The notes: generated from the letters alone by a model not told the origin. Positions 34,941-45,009 are shown, counted from the first letter of the stretch. The stretch is 64,000 nt of DNA from Lusitaniella coriacea LEGE 07157 (GCF_015207425.1 NZ_JADEWZ010000003.1:1-64000), one strand, 5' to 3'. Made by a program: numbers and translations.

Positions 34941-36200
34941 TCACCCCATCTCCCCCCACTCCTGTGCCGCATCGCTAACCGCCTGTTCGACAGTTTTTTT
35001 CCCTAGCATTGCCGCCTGTAAATTCTCATAAATTATCTTTTGCAGCACGTCCAGGTTTTTCATTGCGGGAACCAACACCTCTGCCGATGATAATTGTTCT
35101 GCACTGACCTTTAATGCAGTTTCCATTGCCGTTGTCTCCTCCTTGGCTTCCAATTCCTCGATTAATTGCGCAACAGCCTCCTGAGTTGAAGGCAAAACAG
35201 AAGCTTCCTTCGCAAAAGCAAGCTGATTGGGAGTGTTCGTCACAAAAAGGGCAAACTCAACGGCTGCGTCGGCTTTATCCGTATCGCGAGGAATGACTAA
35301 ATTCATCACTGCCACATTTTTTTTACCCGTTTTCCCGGTAATTTGGGGTGCAGAGGCAGAAACCTTGGCAATATCTGGCGCATTCGTTTCGATGGCTTGC
35401 CAAAATTGCGCTCCCGAAGACAGCAGTGCCGTCTCTCCAGCTTGATATAACTCGATAGCACGACGATGACCCTGGGTTAACACTTCTTTAGGGAGCAATT
35501 CCTGTTGGTACAAATCAACCCAATATTGAAAGGCAGCAATTCCTTCCGGGGTATTAAATCCCGCGTTTCCTTCCCCATCGAGCAATTGCACTCCCATCTG
35601 CACCAAAGATTCTAAAACCTCCGCAGAATCTCCCGGTACAACAGTGGCAAAGAAGGCATATTTTCCCGTTTTTGCCTTAACCTCCCGTGCAACTTGCGCG
35701 AGTTCGGCATAGGTTGCAGGAGGTTGTTCGATTCCAGCTTCGGTGAGGCGTTCTTGATTGTAAATCGTGATGGTGGTTGTTAAGTACCAAGGAATGCCGA
35801 AGCTTTTCCCATCCAAGGTACTCGCTTGCCAAATTTTGGGTAAGTAATCTTGTTTCTTGTTGGGGGTGAGTTTTGTCTCTAAGTCTAACCAAGCCTTTCG
35901 GGTTGCCAATTGAGAGGCAAAATTTGGATTGAGATTGACCACATCCGGGGCATTTTTGGCAGAAACCGCCGAGAGGATTTTACTTTCCATCGCATCCCAA
36001 GGCACGTCAATCCAGCGCACCTCAACCTCGGAATGATTGGCTTCAAATTCCGCGATCGCGCTGTTGAAATACTCAGTAAACTTGGGTTGAAGCTGCATCG
36101 TCCAAAACTCCAACTCCGGGGAATTTCCCCCACACGCGATCGCGACACTCAACAAAATTCCAACCAAAGCCCAAAGCAACAGCCGAAAACCCTTCCTCAT
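34941..36200 (-). CDS. ABC transporter sugar-type substrate-binding lipoprotein
   Basis: A 419-residue extracellular-solute-binding protein (family 1). Signal peptide with lipobox: hydrophobic LLLWALVGILLSVAIACGG, where Cys after VAIA is lipidated. The mature part opens ELEFWTMQ and has the hinge-and-lobe motifs APDVVNLNPNFASQLA, GIPWYLTTTITIYNQERL, and AEYAFFATVV-type strands typical of maltose/glycerol-3-phosphate-type binding proteins. Ligand is not predictable. No permease or ATPase gene is in this window. The C-terminal end QLSSAEVLVPAMKNLDVLQ is usual for the family. Confidence 0.9.
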   Translation of the reverse strand: MRKGFRLLLWALVGILLSVAIACGGNSPELEFWTMQLQPKFTEYFNSAIAEFEANHSEVEVRWIDVPWDAMESKILSAVSAKNAPDVVNLNPNFASQLATRKAWLDLETKLTPNKKQDYLPKIWQASTLDGKSFGIPWYLTTTITIYNQERLTEAGIEQPPATYAELAQVAREVKAKTGKYAFFATVVPGDSAEVLESLVQMGVQLLDGEGNAGFNTPEGIAAFQYWVDLYQQELLPKEVLTQGHRRAIELYQAGETALLSSGAQFWQAIETNAPDIAKVSASAPQITGKTGKKNVAVMNLVIPRDTDKADAAVEFALFVTNTPNQLAFAKEASVLPSTQEAVAQLIEELEAKEETTAMETALKVSAEQLSSAEVLVPAMKNLDVLQKIIYENLQAAMLGKKTVEQAVSDAAQEWGEMG

Positions 36201-36435
36201 TCCCTCTCCTCAATCCCACAAATCATTACTATATATCCTTATCAAATCTCAAAAAATCTTCCCCAGCTTACTCTCTCGCCGCATCCCCGAATCTTAAAAA
36301 TCATCCCCTTAAAAGCCCTGACTTACCTCTCCTCAAGAAAAAATATTTGCAGCGTGCCAATTCTGAGCTAGATTTAGTAGCATCATAAGGTCGAACAGCG
36401 ACCTTACCCTCCCTTACCATTATTGAATTGAGATT

Positions 36436-37539
36436 ATGTTAGGGCCTCTTAAAGGTTTATTCGCCGGAAAAAATAAAGGAATTGGCATTGAAATTGCTCC
36501 AGAGCGAATTAATATCGCTCAACTGCGCAAGCAAGGGCAAAACTACAAACTCATGACCTACGTCCATGAAGAAGTTCCCGAAGGAATTTTTGAAGAAGGT
36601 CAAATTGTAGACTCCCCCGCTCTTGCCGAACTACTGCAGGAAACCCTAGCTAAAAATAATATTAAAACAACTCAAGTGGCAACCGCCGTCCCCATGCGGG
36701 ATGCCATCATTCGCATCATTCCCGTTCCCGCAGAACTCAGTCCCGACGAATTGCGAGAAATGGTATTAAACCACGAAGCGGGTTTATACTTGCCCTATCC
36801 TCGCGAAGAAGTCGATTTAGACTACCAACAACTCGGCTTTTTCCAAGATGAGGACGGCATCGAAAAAACCCAAGTCCTGCTCGTTGCCACTCGCAGAGAA
36901 GTCACAGATACCTACCTCGATACCTTCGAGCAAGCGGGATTAAAAGTTGACGTTCTCGAAATTAATAGCTTCGCTTTGATTCGCACCATTCGCGAGCGAC
37001 TGCGGCAATTTGGCTCTCAAGAAGCTGCCGTCCTTGTCGATATCGAATTTGAAAGCACTGAAATTGCTATTATTGTCGATGGCGTACCGCAATTCTCCCG
37101 AACGGTTCCCATTGGAACCTTCCAAATGCAAAGCGCCCTATCGCGGGCGATGAATTTACCCACCAAACGGGACACCGAAATGCTCCAAGGGATGACAATC
37201 CCCAATACGCCCACAGACGGCATCCGCACCGGAGCAACGGGAATTAATCCAGGGATGGCAGCACTACTCAGAGTTTTAGGGGAATTAGCGGATGAATTGC
37301 GACGCTCAATAGACTTCTATCTCAATCAAAGTGCCGATCTAGAAGTCGCGCAACTCCTACTCGCAGGACCGGGGGGCGGTATCGGACAATTGGACGAGTT
37401 CTTCACCAATCGTTTAAGCTTGCCCACCTTACAAGTCGATCCTTTCGACGCTCTCTCCTTAGACGTGGATGAGGAAATTCCAAAAGTCACGCGACCGGGA
37501 TTAGGTATTGTATTGGGTTTAGGACTGCGGGAGATATAA
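36436..37539 (+). CDS. pilM: type IV pilus assembly protein PilM
   Basis: A 367-residue actin-like cytoplasmic ATPase of the pilus alignment complex. The opening KNKGIGIEIAPERINIAQLR is the phosphate-1 region; VLVDIEFESTEIAIIVDGVP is phosphate-2; and LAGPGGGIGQLDEF the adenosine region. It binds the N-terminal tail of PilN. ATG 36436 begins the run pilM-pilN-pilO-pilQ; spacing to pilN is 5 bp. In cyanobacteria the cluster supports twitching, phototaxis and DNA uptake. Confidence 0.97.
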   Translation: MLGPLKGLFAGKNKGIGIEIAPERINIAQLRKQGQNYKLMTYVHEEVPEGIFEEGQIVDSPALAELLQETLAKNNIKTTQVATAVPMRDAIIRIIPVPAELSPDELREMVLNHEAGLYLPYPREEVDLDYQQLGFFQDEDGIEKTQVLLVATRREVTDTYLDTFEQAGLKVDVLEINSFALIRTIRERLRQFGSQEAAVLVDIEFESTEIAIIVDGVPQFSRTVPIGTFQMQSALSRAMNLPTKRDTEMLQGMTIPNTPTDGIRTGATGINPGMAALLRVLGELADELRRSIDFYLNQSADLEVAQLLLAGPGGGIGQLDEFFTNRLSLPTLQVDPFDALSLDVDEEIPKVTRPGLGIVLGLGLREI

Positions 37540-37544
37540 AGATT

Positions 37545-38351
37545 ATGTATGGCTTAGACATTAACTTTCTCAAAGATCGCGCCCCGACTCAAGTTGGCGC
37601 GGGGATTAAGAAGAAAAAGAAACCCCTCTCCCCCGCCGTAATGACCCCTTTGTTTGTTGGCGCGGCGATTGGACTACTCTTTCCCGCTCTGGTTGCGGGA
37701 TTCTGGTTGTGGGTGACTTTAGAGACTAATAAAGTCGAAGAAGATTTAGCTGATTTAGAGGGCGAACTCACTGCCCTTGAAGCGCAAGATCGGCAAATCG
37801 AAGAGCTAAAAACGAGAATTCAGGTTGCCCAAACCCAAGCCAACGATTTAGCGGGCGTATTCAGTCAGATTAAGTCGTGGTCGGCAGTTCTCCAAGATAT
37901 CCGCGATCGCATCCCTCAAGGAGTCACGATTGGCGAAATTCAACAAGCGGAAGTCACAGTTGAAACTCCAACGGAAGAAGGACAACCCACACCTCAAGCA
38001 CCTATTGTTCTGAGCGTTTCTGGATTTTCCCAATCCTACAATCAGCTCAATGATTTCCTACTCGCGCTCAAAGACTCAGAATTCTTTAACGACGAAGAAA
38101 CGCGATTGCTCAAGGCAGAACTAGCAGACTACCCCATCGACAATAAACCCGAAGGATACGAATTCCCCCAGGTTGTCAAATACGAACTCATCACCCAACT
38201 GAGCAACCTTCCCAGCGACGAACTTTTAAAAGAGCTAGAACGGAAAGGGGCTTTAGGACTCGCAACCCGACTAAGAGCGGTTGAAAATGTAGAAGTAGAA
38301 GTCAACACCCAAGAGACGACGGGCGAACAACCAGGAGAAACGCAATCATGA
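37545..38351 (+). CDS. pilN: type IV pilus assembly protein PilN
   Basis: A 268-residue bitopic protein. The N-terminal tail YGLDINFLKDR is the cyanobacterial version of the PilM-binding INLL motif; a Lys-rich loop then leads to one membrane helix (VGAAIGLLFPALVAGFWLWV), a coiled coil (about 60-110) and a periplasmic ferredoxin-like fold. The tail is rich in Glu/Thr. It overlaps pilO by 4 bp (ATGA), which signals coupled translation. Confidence 0.95.
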   Translation: MYGLDINFLKDRAPTQVGAGIKKKKKPLSPAVMTPLFVGAAIGLLFPALVAGFWLWVTLETNKVEEDLADLEGELTALEAQDRQIEELKTRIQVAQTQANDLAGVFSQIKSWSAVLQDIRDRIPQGVTIGEIQQAEVTVETPTEEGQPTPQAPIVLSVSGFSQSYNQLNDFLLALKDSEFFNDEETRLLKAELADYPIDNKPEGYEFPQVVKYELITQLSNLPSDELLKELERKGALGLATRLRAVENVEVEVNTQETTGEQPGETQS

Positions 38352-39142
38352 CATTTGCTGACGATTTTGCCCCACTAGAAGGGGACGGATTAGAAGGGCA
38401 ATCAGAATATCCCACAATTTTTGGCTTGAGTATTAGTCCAACTGTGGGTGGCGTACTACTCGCTATCCTGGGCTTAGGCGGAGCCGTCGCATTGGGATGG
38501 TTTCTCGCTTATCCCGCTTGGCAAAACCTCGAAGCAAAACGTCAAGAGCGCGACGCGGTTAGCCAACAACTAGAGCAAAAACAGAATATTCAAGCAGAAA
38601 TTGACAGTCTGAATGCCCAACTGCAAGAAGTTCAAAGCCAAGAAAGAGAAATTTTAAGCTTGTTTTCCGGGGAAGACAATTTAAATACTTTATTGTTCGA
38701 TCTCAGCACTCAAATTCAGAAAAGACAGGGGCAAATACTCAGTTTTCAACCGCAAGAAGGAGAAGAAAATTCAGGAAAATTGCAAGTTATTAATGATGGT
38801 TCTTGGGGAGAAGGCGTGAACGGAAAGCTCAAAACAACCAGTTTTGATATTGAAGTTAAAGGAACCTTCAACCAAACCCTTTCTATGTTGCGCAGTATCG
38901 AGCAACTTCAGTTATTGTCTGTTGTCAAAAACTTTGAGTCGAGGATGGGGAGCGAGGAAGATGAAAAACAAGCGGTCAGATACGATGCCGGTCAAAATAA
39001 ATTCGTTTCTGCTAGCGAACCCAAACTCCGAACCCGATTCACCTTACAAACATTAGTTCCTCTTTCTGAAGAAGAACTCACAGAAGCGATTCAAGCCCAG
39101 GAGCAAGCAGCGACAGAAACAGAAGAAGCCGCTCAAGAATAA
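38348..39142 (+). CDS. pilO: type IV pilus assembly protein PilO
   Basis: A 264-residue bitopic partner of PilN. One membrane helix (GVLLAILGLGGAVALGWFLAY) follows a ~35-residue cytoplasmic part, then a coiled coil (about 65-115) and a ferredoxin-like periplasmic domain. C-terminus is acidic (QEQAATETEEAAQE). PilN-PilO heterodimers link PilM to the secretin; bacteria outside cyanobacteria usually add PilP, which is not encoded here. A 174-bp gap to pilQ holds no gene. Confidence 0.94.
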   Translation: MTFADDFAPLEGDGLEGQSEYPTIFGLSISPTVGGVLLAILGLGGAVALGWFLAYPAWQNLEAKRQERDAVSQQLEQKQNIQAEIDSLNAQLQEVQSQEREILSLFSGEDNLNTLLFDLSTQIQKRQGQILSFQPQEGEENSGKLQVINDGSWGEGVNGKLKTTSFDIEVKGTFNQTLSMLRSIEQLQLLSVVKNFESRMGSEEDEKQAVRYDAGQNKFVSASEPKLRTRFTLQTLVPLSEEELTEAIQAQEQAATETEEAAQE

Positions 39143-39316
39143 GAGTTTCGTGGAAAACTCTACTGGTTTGAAGAAGAGAAGCACAAGTTAAATTACCCGG
39201 CTGGATAAATTGTTGTGTCAAGCTTGTAACATCATTCTTGACAAGAAACAACCCAGCGTGAACAATGACAACCAACAGGTTGCTTAGTCGGTTTTAGATA
39301 GGTTGAGGAGTCCATC

Positions 39317-41923
39317 GTGAAAGATTATAAAAGTCAACTCGGAATATTAATAGCTGCTCCAGCGCTATTGCTTGCAGCCCAGCCCGTTCGCGCTGTAACT
39401 GCCCAAATTGCAGACATCCAAATACAGTCTCAAGACGGTCGTCTCGAACTGCGCTTAAAAACGGAAGGGGAAGCAAAGTCGCCCCAAATTTTCATGACGC
39501 AAAAGCGAGATCGCGCGATCGCCGATATTGCTAACGCGCAGTTGAACCTGTCTGAATCGAACCTGCGACAAGAAAACCCCATTCCGGGGATTGCCGCTCT
39601 TGAAGTGACTCAAGAAGGGAGCAACAATATTCGCATTGTCGTGGAGGGAGAAGAAAATTCTCCAATCGGTGAAATTCTTCAGAACCAGGGGGAAGAAATT
39701 GCGATTGGCTTTACCCCGCAATCTGGCACTGAAGCAGTTGAAGCACCTGTTAGTTCTCCTCAAACTGAAACCTCACCCGTCGCGACTCAATCTCAACCGA
39801 CTCTCCTCGAAGAAACGGAATCCGATGCAGCGAGTGGAACTCAACCCCAACAAGCATTAGAGAATAATCCCCCTCGCGACGCGATCGCGCAGGTTCCCCT
39901 AAACCCCGCGCGGCAAGTTCCCACTTTCACAAATCAAGAAGAAGTCCTCTTCCCCAATCCTGAAATTACCATTGACGGGAACCCCGTTGCTCAAAACCAA
40001 CCCCCCGGCACATTCGATCCCAATACCCAATTTCAGATTAACGGAACTCCAGCAGCGCCAGCACTCCCCGTGCAACCCCCCTCAACAGCACCGCCCTTCT
40101 TACCCAGAGCTGTTGCGCCTCCAGTAGGAGATATTGCCATTTCTAACGTCAGTACTGCCCCCTCAATCATCGACTTGGGAACAGCCGCAAGGGTAGATAG
40201 TTTGGTTCTCAAAGGCGCTCCCGTTCGGGAAGTTTTGGGTTTCTTAGCGCGCTCTGCGGGGATGAACCTCGTTTTTATTGATGGTAGCGGCGAAGAAATT
40301 GAGGGAGAAGGTCAACAAATCGCCTCAACGATTTCGCTGGATTTGGAAAACGTCTCTATTCAAGATGTCTTCAACTCCGTTCTGCAAGTATCGGGCTTAG
40401 AAGCAAACCGCAGTAATAACACAATCGTTGTTGCGGCGACACTGCCTCTAGATGCTCGCAATGTTATCAGCCGCACGCTGCGTCTCAATCAAGTCTCCGC
40501 TCAATCTGCGGCGAACTTCCTCACGGCTCAAGGAGCAGAATTAAACCTTCCCTTCACCCAAATCCAAATTCAAACCTTTGGAGAAGGAGCCGCTGCGCGA
40601 ACCGTTCAAACGGAAACGCCAACAATTCTTTCGATCCGAGCGCCTGAAGATGGTATTGCACCTCTAGTTTTGTCGGGATTGTTGGTTGTTCCAGAAGAAC
40701 GCATCGATTCAATTACGCTCATCGGACCCTTGCGCAAAGTGGAGATGGCAACAGCGCTGTTAAGTCAGTTAGATGCCCGCAAGCGCCAGGTAGCAATTAA
40801 CGTCAAGATTGTTGATGTTAACCTGCTCAATCAAGATAATTTCTCTTCTAGTTTCTCCTTTGGCATTAACGACTCGTTCTTTGTCGTAGACGACGGGGCA
40901 GCCGCCGCCAACTTTGGTCGCTTCAATCCACCCACCCGCACGCAGGCAACGCAGCCAGGAATTCCCAATCCAACTGTGATTAATAATCCCTTTGCGGATT
41001 CCAATGCGTTCTTTAATTTTGATAGTCCGATATCTATCCCAGGGACTACCCCAGGAATTGTTCGCGTGACTCCTGGCGGCGCGCAGCGCCTTGGAAATTC
41101 AGGAGATGGAACTTTCTTCAATAGCAGGGCGGGAGTGTCTGGCGATCCCTTCCAAGCGGGAATTACAGACCTCACTTTTGCAACAGATACCATTATTACG
41201 GTTAACCCGGACGGAACCTCCAGCACAGCACTGGGAACGGTTGGAGAGGTGACTGCTGCATTGCCAAGTCTTTTCCAATTCCCCCGACAGTTCTTGTCTT
41301 CGCTCCAAGCACAAATTATTAGTGGCAATGCGAAGATTCTCACCGACCCGACTTTAGTCGTGCAGGAAGATCAAGTGGCGAGCGTTAACTTAACGCAGCA
41401 GGTGTTTAGCGGGTTCCGGTTACAAACGACGGGAACGCCTCCGGCACCAGTGATTCAAACCCAGGAGCCAATCTTGACGGATGCGGGTTTGATTTTAGAG
41501 ATTCAGGTAACGAAGATTGACGATAATGGCTTTGTGACCCTATCGGTGAACCCAACGGTTTCGTCTCCTGCGGGTTCGGTGCCGACAGAGCAAGGAAATA
41601 TTACGCTGGTTCAATCGCGGTCTTTGCAATCGGGTGCGATTCGGATGCGCGATAGCCAAACGTTAATTGTTGCGGGGATTATTCAAGAGTCTGACCGGAC
41701 AACAGTTAGTAAAGTGCCGATTTTAGGCGATATCCCTATTTTGGGTGCGTTATTCAGAAGTACAACGCGGGATAGCCAGCGAAATGAGGTAATTGTGTTG
41801 CTGACTCCTCAAATCCTCGATGATTCGGCTCGCTATGGTTCCTGGGGCTATAACTACAATCCTGGAGGGGCAACTCGCGAAGTTCTGCAACGCCAAGGAA
41901 TTAATGTTCCGGGCAATCGCTAG
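39317..41923 (+). CDS. pilQ: type IV pilus secretin PilQ
   Basis: An 868-residue outer-membrane secretin. Signal peptide with core LGILIAAPALLLAAQPVRA; an AMIN domain (about residues 30-120, peptidoglycan binding); a Pro/Gln/Thr-rich linker; N-terminal secretin/TonB short N domain with LVLKGAPVREVLGFLARSAGMN; NolW-type and secretin domains ending with the signature VPILGDIPILGALFR-T and a final VIVLLTPQI-DD. The pore loop region at 540-630 is Gly/Pro/Phe-rich and longer than in proteobacteria. The start follows a weak Shine-Dalgarno (a TTGAGGAG at 39300). Confidence 0.96.
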   Translation: MKDYKSQLGILIAAPALLLAAQPVRAVTAQIADIQIQSQDGRLELRLKTEGEAKSPQIFMTQKRDRAIADIANAQLNLSESNLRQENPIPGIAALEVTQEGSNNIRIVVEGEENSPIGEILQNQGEEIAIGFTPQSGTEAVEAPVSSPQTETSPVATQSQPTLLEETESDAASGTQPQQALENNPPRDAIAQVPLNPARQVPTFTNQEEVLFPNPEITIDGNPVAQNQPPGTFDPNTQFQINGTPAAPALPVQPPSTAPPFLPRAVAPPVGDIAISNVSTAPSIIDLGTAARVDSLVLKGAPVREVLGFLARSAGMNLVFIDGSGEEIEGEGQQIASTISLDLENVSIQDVFNSVLQVSGLEANRSNNTIVVAATLPLDARNVISRTLRLNQVSAQSAANFLTAQGAELNLPFTQIQIQTFGEGAAARTVQTETPTILSIRAPEDGIAPLVLSGLLVVPEERIDSITLIGPLRKVEMATALLSQLDARKRQVAINVKIVDVNLLNQDNFSSSFSFGINDSFFVVDDGAAAANFGRFNPPTRTQATQPGIPNPTVINNPFADSNAFFNFDSPISIPGTTPGIVRVTPGGAQRLGNSGDGTFFNSRAGVSGDPFQAGITDLTFATDTIITVNPDGTSSTALGTVGEVTAALPSLFQFPRQFLSSLQAQIISGNAKILTDPTLVVQEDQVASVNLTQQVFSGFRLQTTGTPPAPVIQTQEPILTDAGLILEIQVTKIDDNGFVTLSVNPTVSSPAGSVPTEQGNITLVQSRSLQSGAIRMRDSQTLIVAGIIQESDRTTVSKVPILGDIPILGALFRSTTRDSQRNEVIVLLTPQILDDSARYGSWGYNYNPGGATREVLQRQGINVPGNR

Positions 41924-41956
41924 TTTGAATAATAGGTAAGATCGATGATTTTTAGG

Positions 41957-41988
41957 TGTGGGGTGCGACAAAAAGCCCCCACATTTTT
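41957..41988 (+). terminator. intrinsic terminator of the pil cluster
   Basis: TGTGGGG (41957-41963) pairs with CCCCACA (41977-41983), followed by TTTTT. It lies 34 bp after the pilQ stop and ends the pilM-N-O-Q run. Confidence 0.75.
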
Positions 41989-42198
41989 GCTATTTGAGAA
42001 AAAAGTGACAAAATCTAAATAAATTAAAGGTTTCAGCGATCCATAGGGGTCAAGTAGAGCTTAGAATAATGAGCGTGAAACTTCGAGCCTAGGGCGATTT
42101 CAGGGACTTTTGAGTACAATTGAACTTAAATCCTGGGATTCAAGGCAAATGGTTGAAGCTAATATACGAACAAAGTTGAAGAAAAAAGGAGATTTCTG

Positions 42199-42483
42199 AT
42201 GAATAAAGGCGATTTAGTCGATAAGGTGGCTCAGAAAGCGGCAGTCACTAAAAAACAAGCAGATGCAGTACTGACAGCGACTTTAGAAACTGTTATGGAA
42301 GCCGTTTCTAAGGGAGAGAAGGTAACGCTTGTGGGATTTGGTTCTTTTGAGTCGCGCGATCGCAAGGCGCGGGAGGGTCGCAATCCTAAAACTGGGGAAA
42401 AGATGGAAATCAAGGCGACTTGCGTTCCTGCATTTTCTGCTGGGAAGTTGTTCAAGGAAAAAGTTGCTCCTGGGGATGGCTGA
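42199..42483 (+). CDS. HU-family DNA-binding protein
   Basis: A 94-residue nucleoid protein. MNKGDLVDKVAQKAAVTKKQ and the arm region GFGSFESRDRKAREGRNPKTGEKMEIKAT are the HU/IHF signature; VPAFSAGKLFKEKV closes the fold. It bends and compacts DNA as a dimer. A strong Shine-Dalgarno (AAAAGGAG) lies 9 bp before ATG 42199. The 275-bp gap after pilQ holds the pil terminator and presumably this gene's promoter. Many cyanobacteria encode one HU homologue. Confidence 0.97.
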   Translation: MNKGDLVDKVAQKAAVTKKQADAVLTATLETVMEAVSKGEKVTLVGFGSFESRDRKAREGRNPKTGEKMEIKATCVPAFSAGKLFKEKVAPGDG

Positions 42484-42508
42484 AATATATGGGTGAGTTT
42501 AACAAGTT

Positions 42509-43558
42509 GTGAACAGACCCATTCATGGGGGAAACTTGGCTTGGGCATCAGCCTGGGCGGGTTGCTCCCCTGAAGCAATTTTAGATTTTTCCGCGAGTAT
42601 CAATCCGTTGGGACCTCCCCAGAGCGCGATCGCGGCAATTGAACGGGGGCTGGAGGCGCTCAGGGCGTATCCAGACCCCGATTATTCTCGGTTGAGAGCT
42701 GCGCTTGCCGCAGTGCATGGGATTGACCCGAAGTGGGTTTTGCCGGGAAATGGTTCGGCAGAGTTGCTGACTTGGGCGGGTTGGGAGTTTTCCCAGCAGG
42801 AGTCAACAGCGCTTGTGATACCTGCATTTAGCGATTATGGGCGGGCGCTGGGTGTATTTGGGGCGAAGGTGGTGGATTATCCCCTTTCTCTTCCCCATTG
42901 CCCGTTACCTGCATTTGTTACGGGGAGAGGGCGAGGATTGCTGTTGAATAATCCCCACAATCCAACAGGTCAATTATGGACGAGGGCGGAGATTTTGCCC
43001 TATTTGGCTGAATTTGAACTAGTAGTGGTGGATGAGGCGTTTATGGACTTTCTACCGCGCGATCGCGCCCAGAGTTTGGTGGAGGTGGTGGGGGAGTATC
43101 CGAATTTGGTTGTGTTGCGCTCCCTGACAAAGTTTTACAGTTTGCCCGGTTTGAGATTGGGGTACGCGATCGCGCATCCCGATCGATTGCAACGGTGGCA
43201 GCAGTGGCGCGATCCTTGGCCTGTGAACGTTTTAGCGGCATTTGCAGGGGAAGCAGTTGTGGGGGATAGGGAGTTTGTGCGACAAACTCTAAAGTGGTTG
43301 GAGGGGGCGAAAAGGGAACTGCATCAAGGGTTGCGGGATATTGCAGGATTGTACCCTTTGGAGGGGGCGGCGAATTACCTCCTCGTGCGAACAGAAGGAT
43401 CGAGTTCCCAACTGCAACAAAAACTACTACAAAACCACAGAATTTTAATTCGCGATTGTTTGAGTTTTCCGGAGTTGCGCGATCGCTACTTTCGCATTGC
43501 CGTGCGTACCCCCAGTGAGAATCAGCGTCTTTTGGACGCTTTAGCCAGCGAAGTTTAA
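42509..43558 (+). CDS. cobD: threonine-phosphate decarboxylase (CobD)
   Basis: A 349-residue PLP enzyme of the aminotransferase I/II fold that makes (R)-1-amino-2-propanol phosphate for the cobamide lower-loop linker. The opening HGGNLAWASAWAG with ILDFSASINPLGPP is diagnostic for CobD. PLP-binding Lys is in SLTKFYSLPGLRLGYAI, preceded by VVDEAFMDF. GTG 42509 is used. It starts 26 bp after the HU gene, and 13 bp lie between it and the following oxidoreductase. Confidence 0.93.
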   Translation: MNRPIHGGNLAWASAWAGCSPEAILDFSASINPLGPPQSAIAAIERGLEALRAYPDPDYSRLRAALAAVHGIDPKWVLPGNGSAELLTWAGWEFSQQESTALVIPAFSDYGRALGVFGAKVVDYPLSLPHCPLPAFVTGRGRGLLLNNPHNPTGQLWTRAEILPYLAEFELVVVDEAFMDFLPRDRAQSLVEVVGEYPNLVVLRSLTKFYSLPGLRLGYAIAHPDRLQRWQQWRDPWPVNVLAAFAGEAVVGDREFVRQTLKWLEGAKRELHQGLRDIAGLYPLEGAANYLLVRTEGSSSQLQQKLLQNHRILIRDCLSFPELRDRYFRIAVRTPSENQRLLDALASEV

Positions 43559-43571
43559 CCGATGCTAAATC

Positions 43572-44999
43572 ATGTCCGTTGAATACGATCTCGTTGTTAT
43601 TGGCGGCAGTGTTGAAGGAATTTACGCCGCGATCGCGGCAACTTATTTAAATGCTCGTGTTGCCCTGGTAGAGCAAGGTGTATCCCCTTACGCTGATGTT
43701 CTTTATCGCCGCGCGATCGCGCGAATTGGAGATGGATTGCATCAATGCGACAATATTTTCCCCTTCGCAACGCAAGCGGAATTTTCTCGACTCGATCTCG
43801 CGCAAGCGATCTCTTGGGCGAAAGAAATCTGTGCGACCTTTAGTGCAGCAGAATCGCGGATTAGACTCGCAACATTAGGGGTTGACGCGATCGCGGGAAA
43901 AGGAGAATTCATCCGCCTTCCTCACCTCGCCTTTCAAGTGCAGCAGCGACAACTGCGATCGCGCGCCTACCTCCTCGCAATGGGATCGAGTCCTGTAGCA
44001 CCAAGTATTCAAGGACTTACCCCCCCAGACTATCTAACTCCCAACGATCTGTGGCAACAGGAGAAACTCAAAACTTTACCCCAAAACCTTCTGATTGTAG
44101 GCGGGAGTCCCCTTGCTCTCGAACTCTCCCAAAGTTTGAATCGGTTGGGCAAATCCGTAACCCTAATAGTGGAAGACGAACGACTCTTAAGCGCAGAAGA
44201 TCCCCAAGCCATTCGTTGGATTCAAGCAACCCTCGAAGCCGAGGGCATTTGTCTCTTTACCCAAAGTCCCATTGCTCAAGTCCAAAAAATTGACGGGAAA
44301 ACCTGGGTACAGGCGGGAGATCGAGCCATTGAAACCGATTGCATTATTTGCGCCCAAGGACAACAGCCCGATCTCGAAGGCTTAAACTTAGAAGGAGTCG
44401 GCATTCGAGTTGAAGGAAAACGGCTGCATCTCAATGAAAAACTCCAAACCACCAATCCCCGAATTTATGGTTGCGGAAGTATTGCAGGAGGCTATTCCTC
44501 CCCGCAGATTGCCCGATATGAAGCTCAAATTGCCCTTCACAACGCCTTATTTTCTCCGTGGGTGAAAAAGTGCGATTATCGCCACATTCCTTGGACGCTA
44601 TTGACAGAACCCAATTTCGCGCGAGTGGGAATGACAGAACGCCAAGCGCAACAACGGTATGGGAAAGATATTTTCGTCGCGCAGCACTATTTCAAAGAGA
44701 TTCCCCAAGCCTGGATTTTGGGGCAAACTACCGGCTTTTGCAAATTCGTGTTCCGCAACAATGGAGAGATGTTGGGCGCGCATATTGTGGGAACTCAAGC
44801 CGCCGAATTAATTGGAACCGTTACTCTTGCCATGAAACATCGACTCAAAGCAAATGCCCTCGCTGAATTATTCTTCCCCTCTCCCAGCATTTCGGAAATT
44901 TTGCAACAAACGGCGCAAGAATGGCAATTGTACGCCCTCAAACGCAATAAAATTCGGCGACACCTGCGAACCCAGTGGCTGAGGTGGCGACGTAATTGA
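43572..44999 (+). CDS. pyridine nucleotide-disulfide-type FAD oxidoreductase
   Basis: A 475-residue flavoprotein. FAD-binding motif VVIGGSVEGIYAAIAATYL at the N-terminus, an NAD(P)-binding motif LLIVGGSPLALELSQSLNRLG near 180, a second FAD motif with IYGCGSIAGGYSS, and a C-terminal dimerisation domain with GMTERQAQQRYG and AHIVGTQAAELI. The layout is that of lipoamide dehydrogenase/mercuric reductase, yet the redox-active pair C-x4-C after the first helix is missing (the region reads LVEQGVSPYADVLYRR). A thiol-disulfide reaction is therefore unlikely; the substrate is unknown. It follows cobD by 13 bp. Confidence 0.88.
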   Translation: MSVEYDLVVIGGSVEGIYAAIAATYLNARVALVEQGVSPYADVLYRRAIARIGDGLHQCDNIFPFATQAEFSRLDLAQAISWAKEICATFSAAESRIRLATLGVDAIAGKGEFIRLPHLAFQVQQRQLRSRAYLLAMGSSPVAPSIQGLTPPDYLTPNDLWQQEKLKTLPQNLLIVGGSPLALELSQSLNRLGKSVTLIVEDERLLSAEDPQAIRWIQATLEAEGICLFTQSPIAQVQKIDGKTWVQAGDRAIETDCIICAQGQQPDLEGLNLEGVGIRVEGKRLHLNEKLQTTNPRIYGCGSIAGGYSSPQIARYEAQIALHNALFSPWVKKCDYRHIPWTLLTEPNFARVGMTERQAQQRYGKDIFVAQHYFKEIPQAWILGQTTGFCKFVFRNNGEMLGAHIVGTQAAELIGTVTLAMKHRLKANALAELFFPSPSISEILQQTAQEWQLYALKRNKIRRHLRTQWLRWRRN

Positions 45000-45009
45000 T
45001 ATTGATAAA

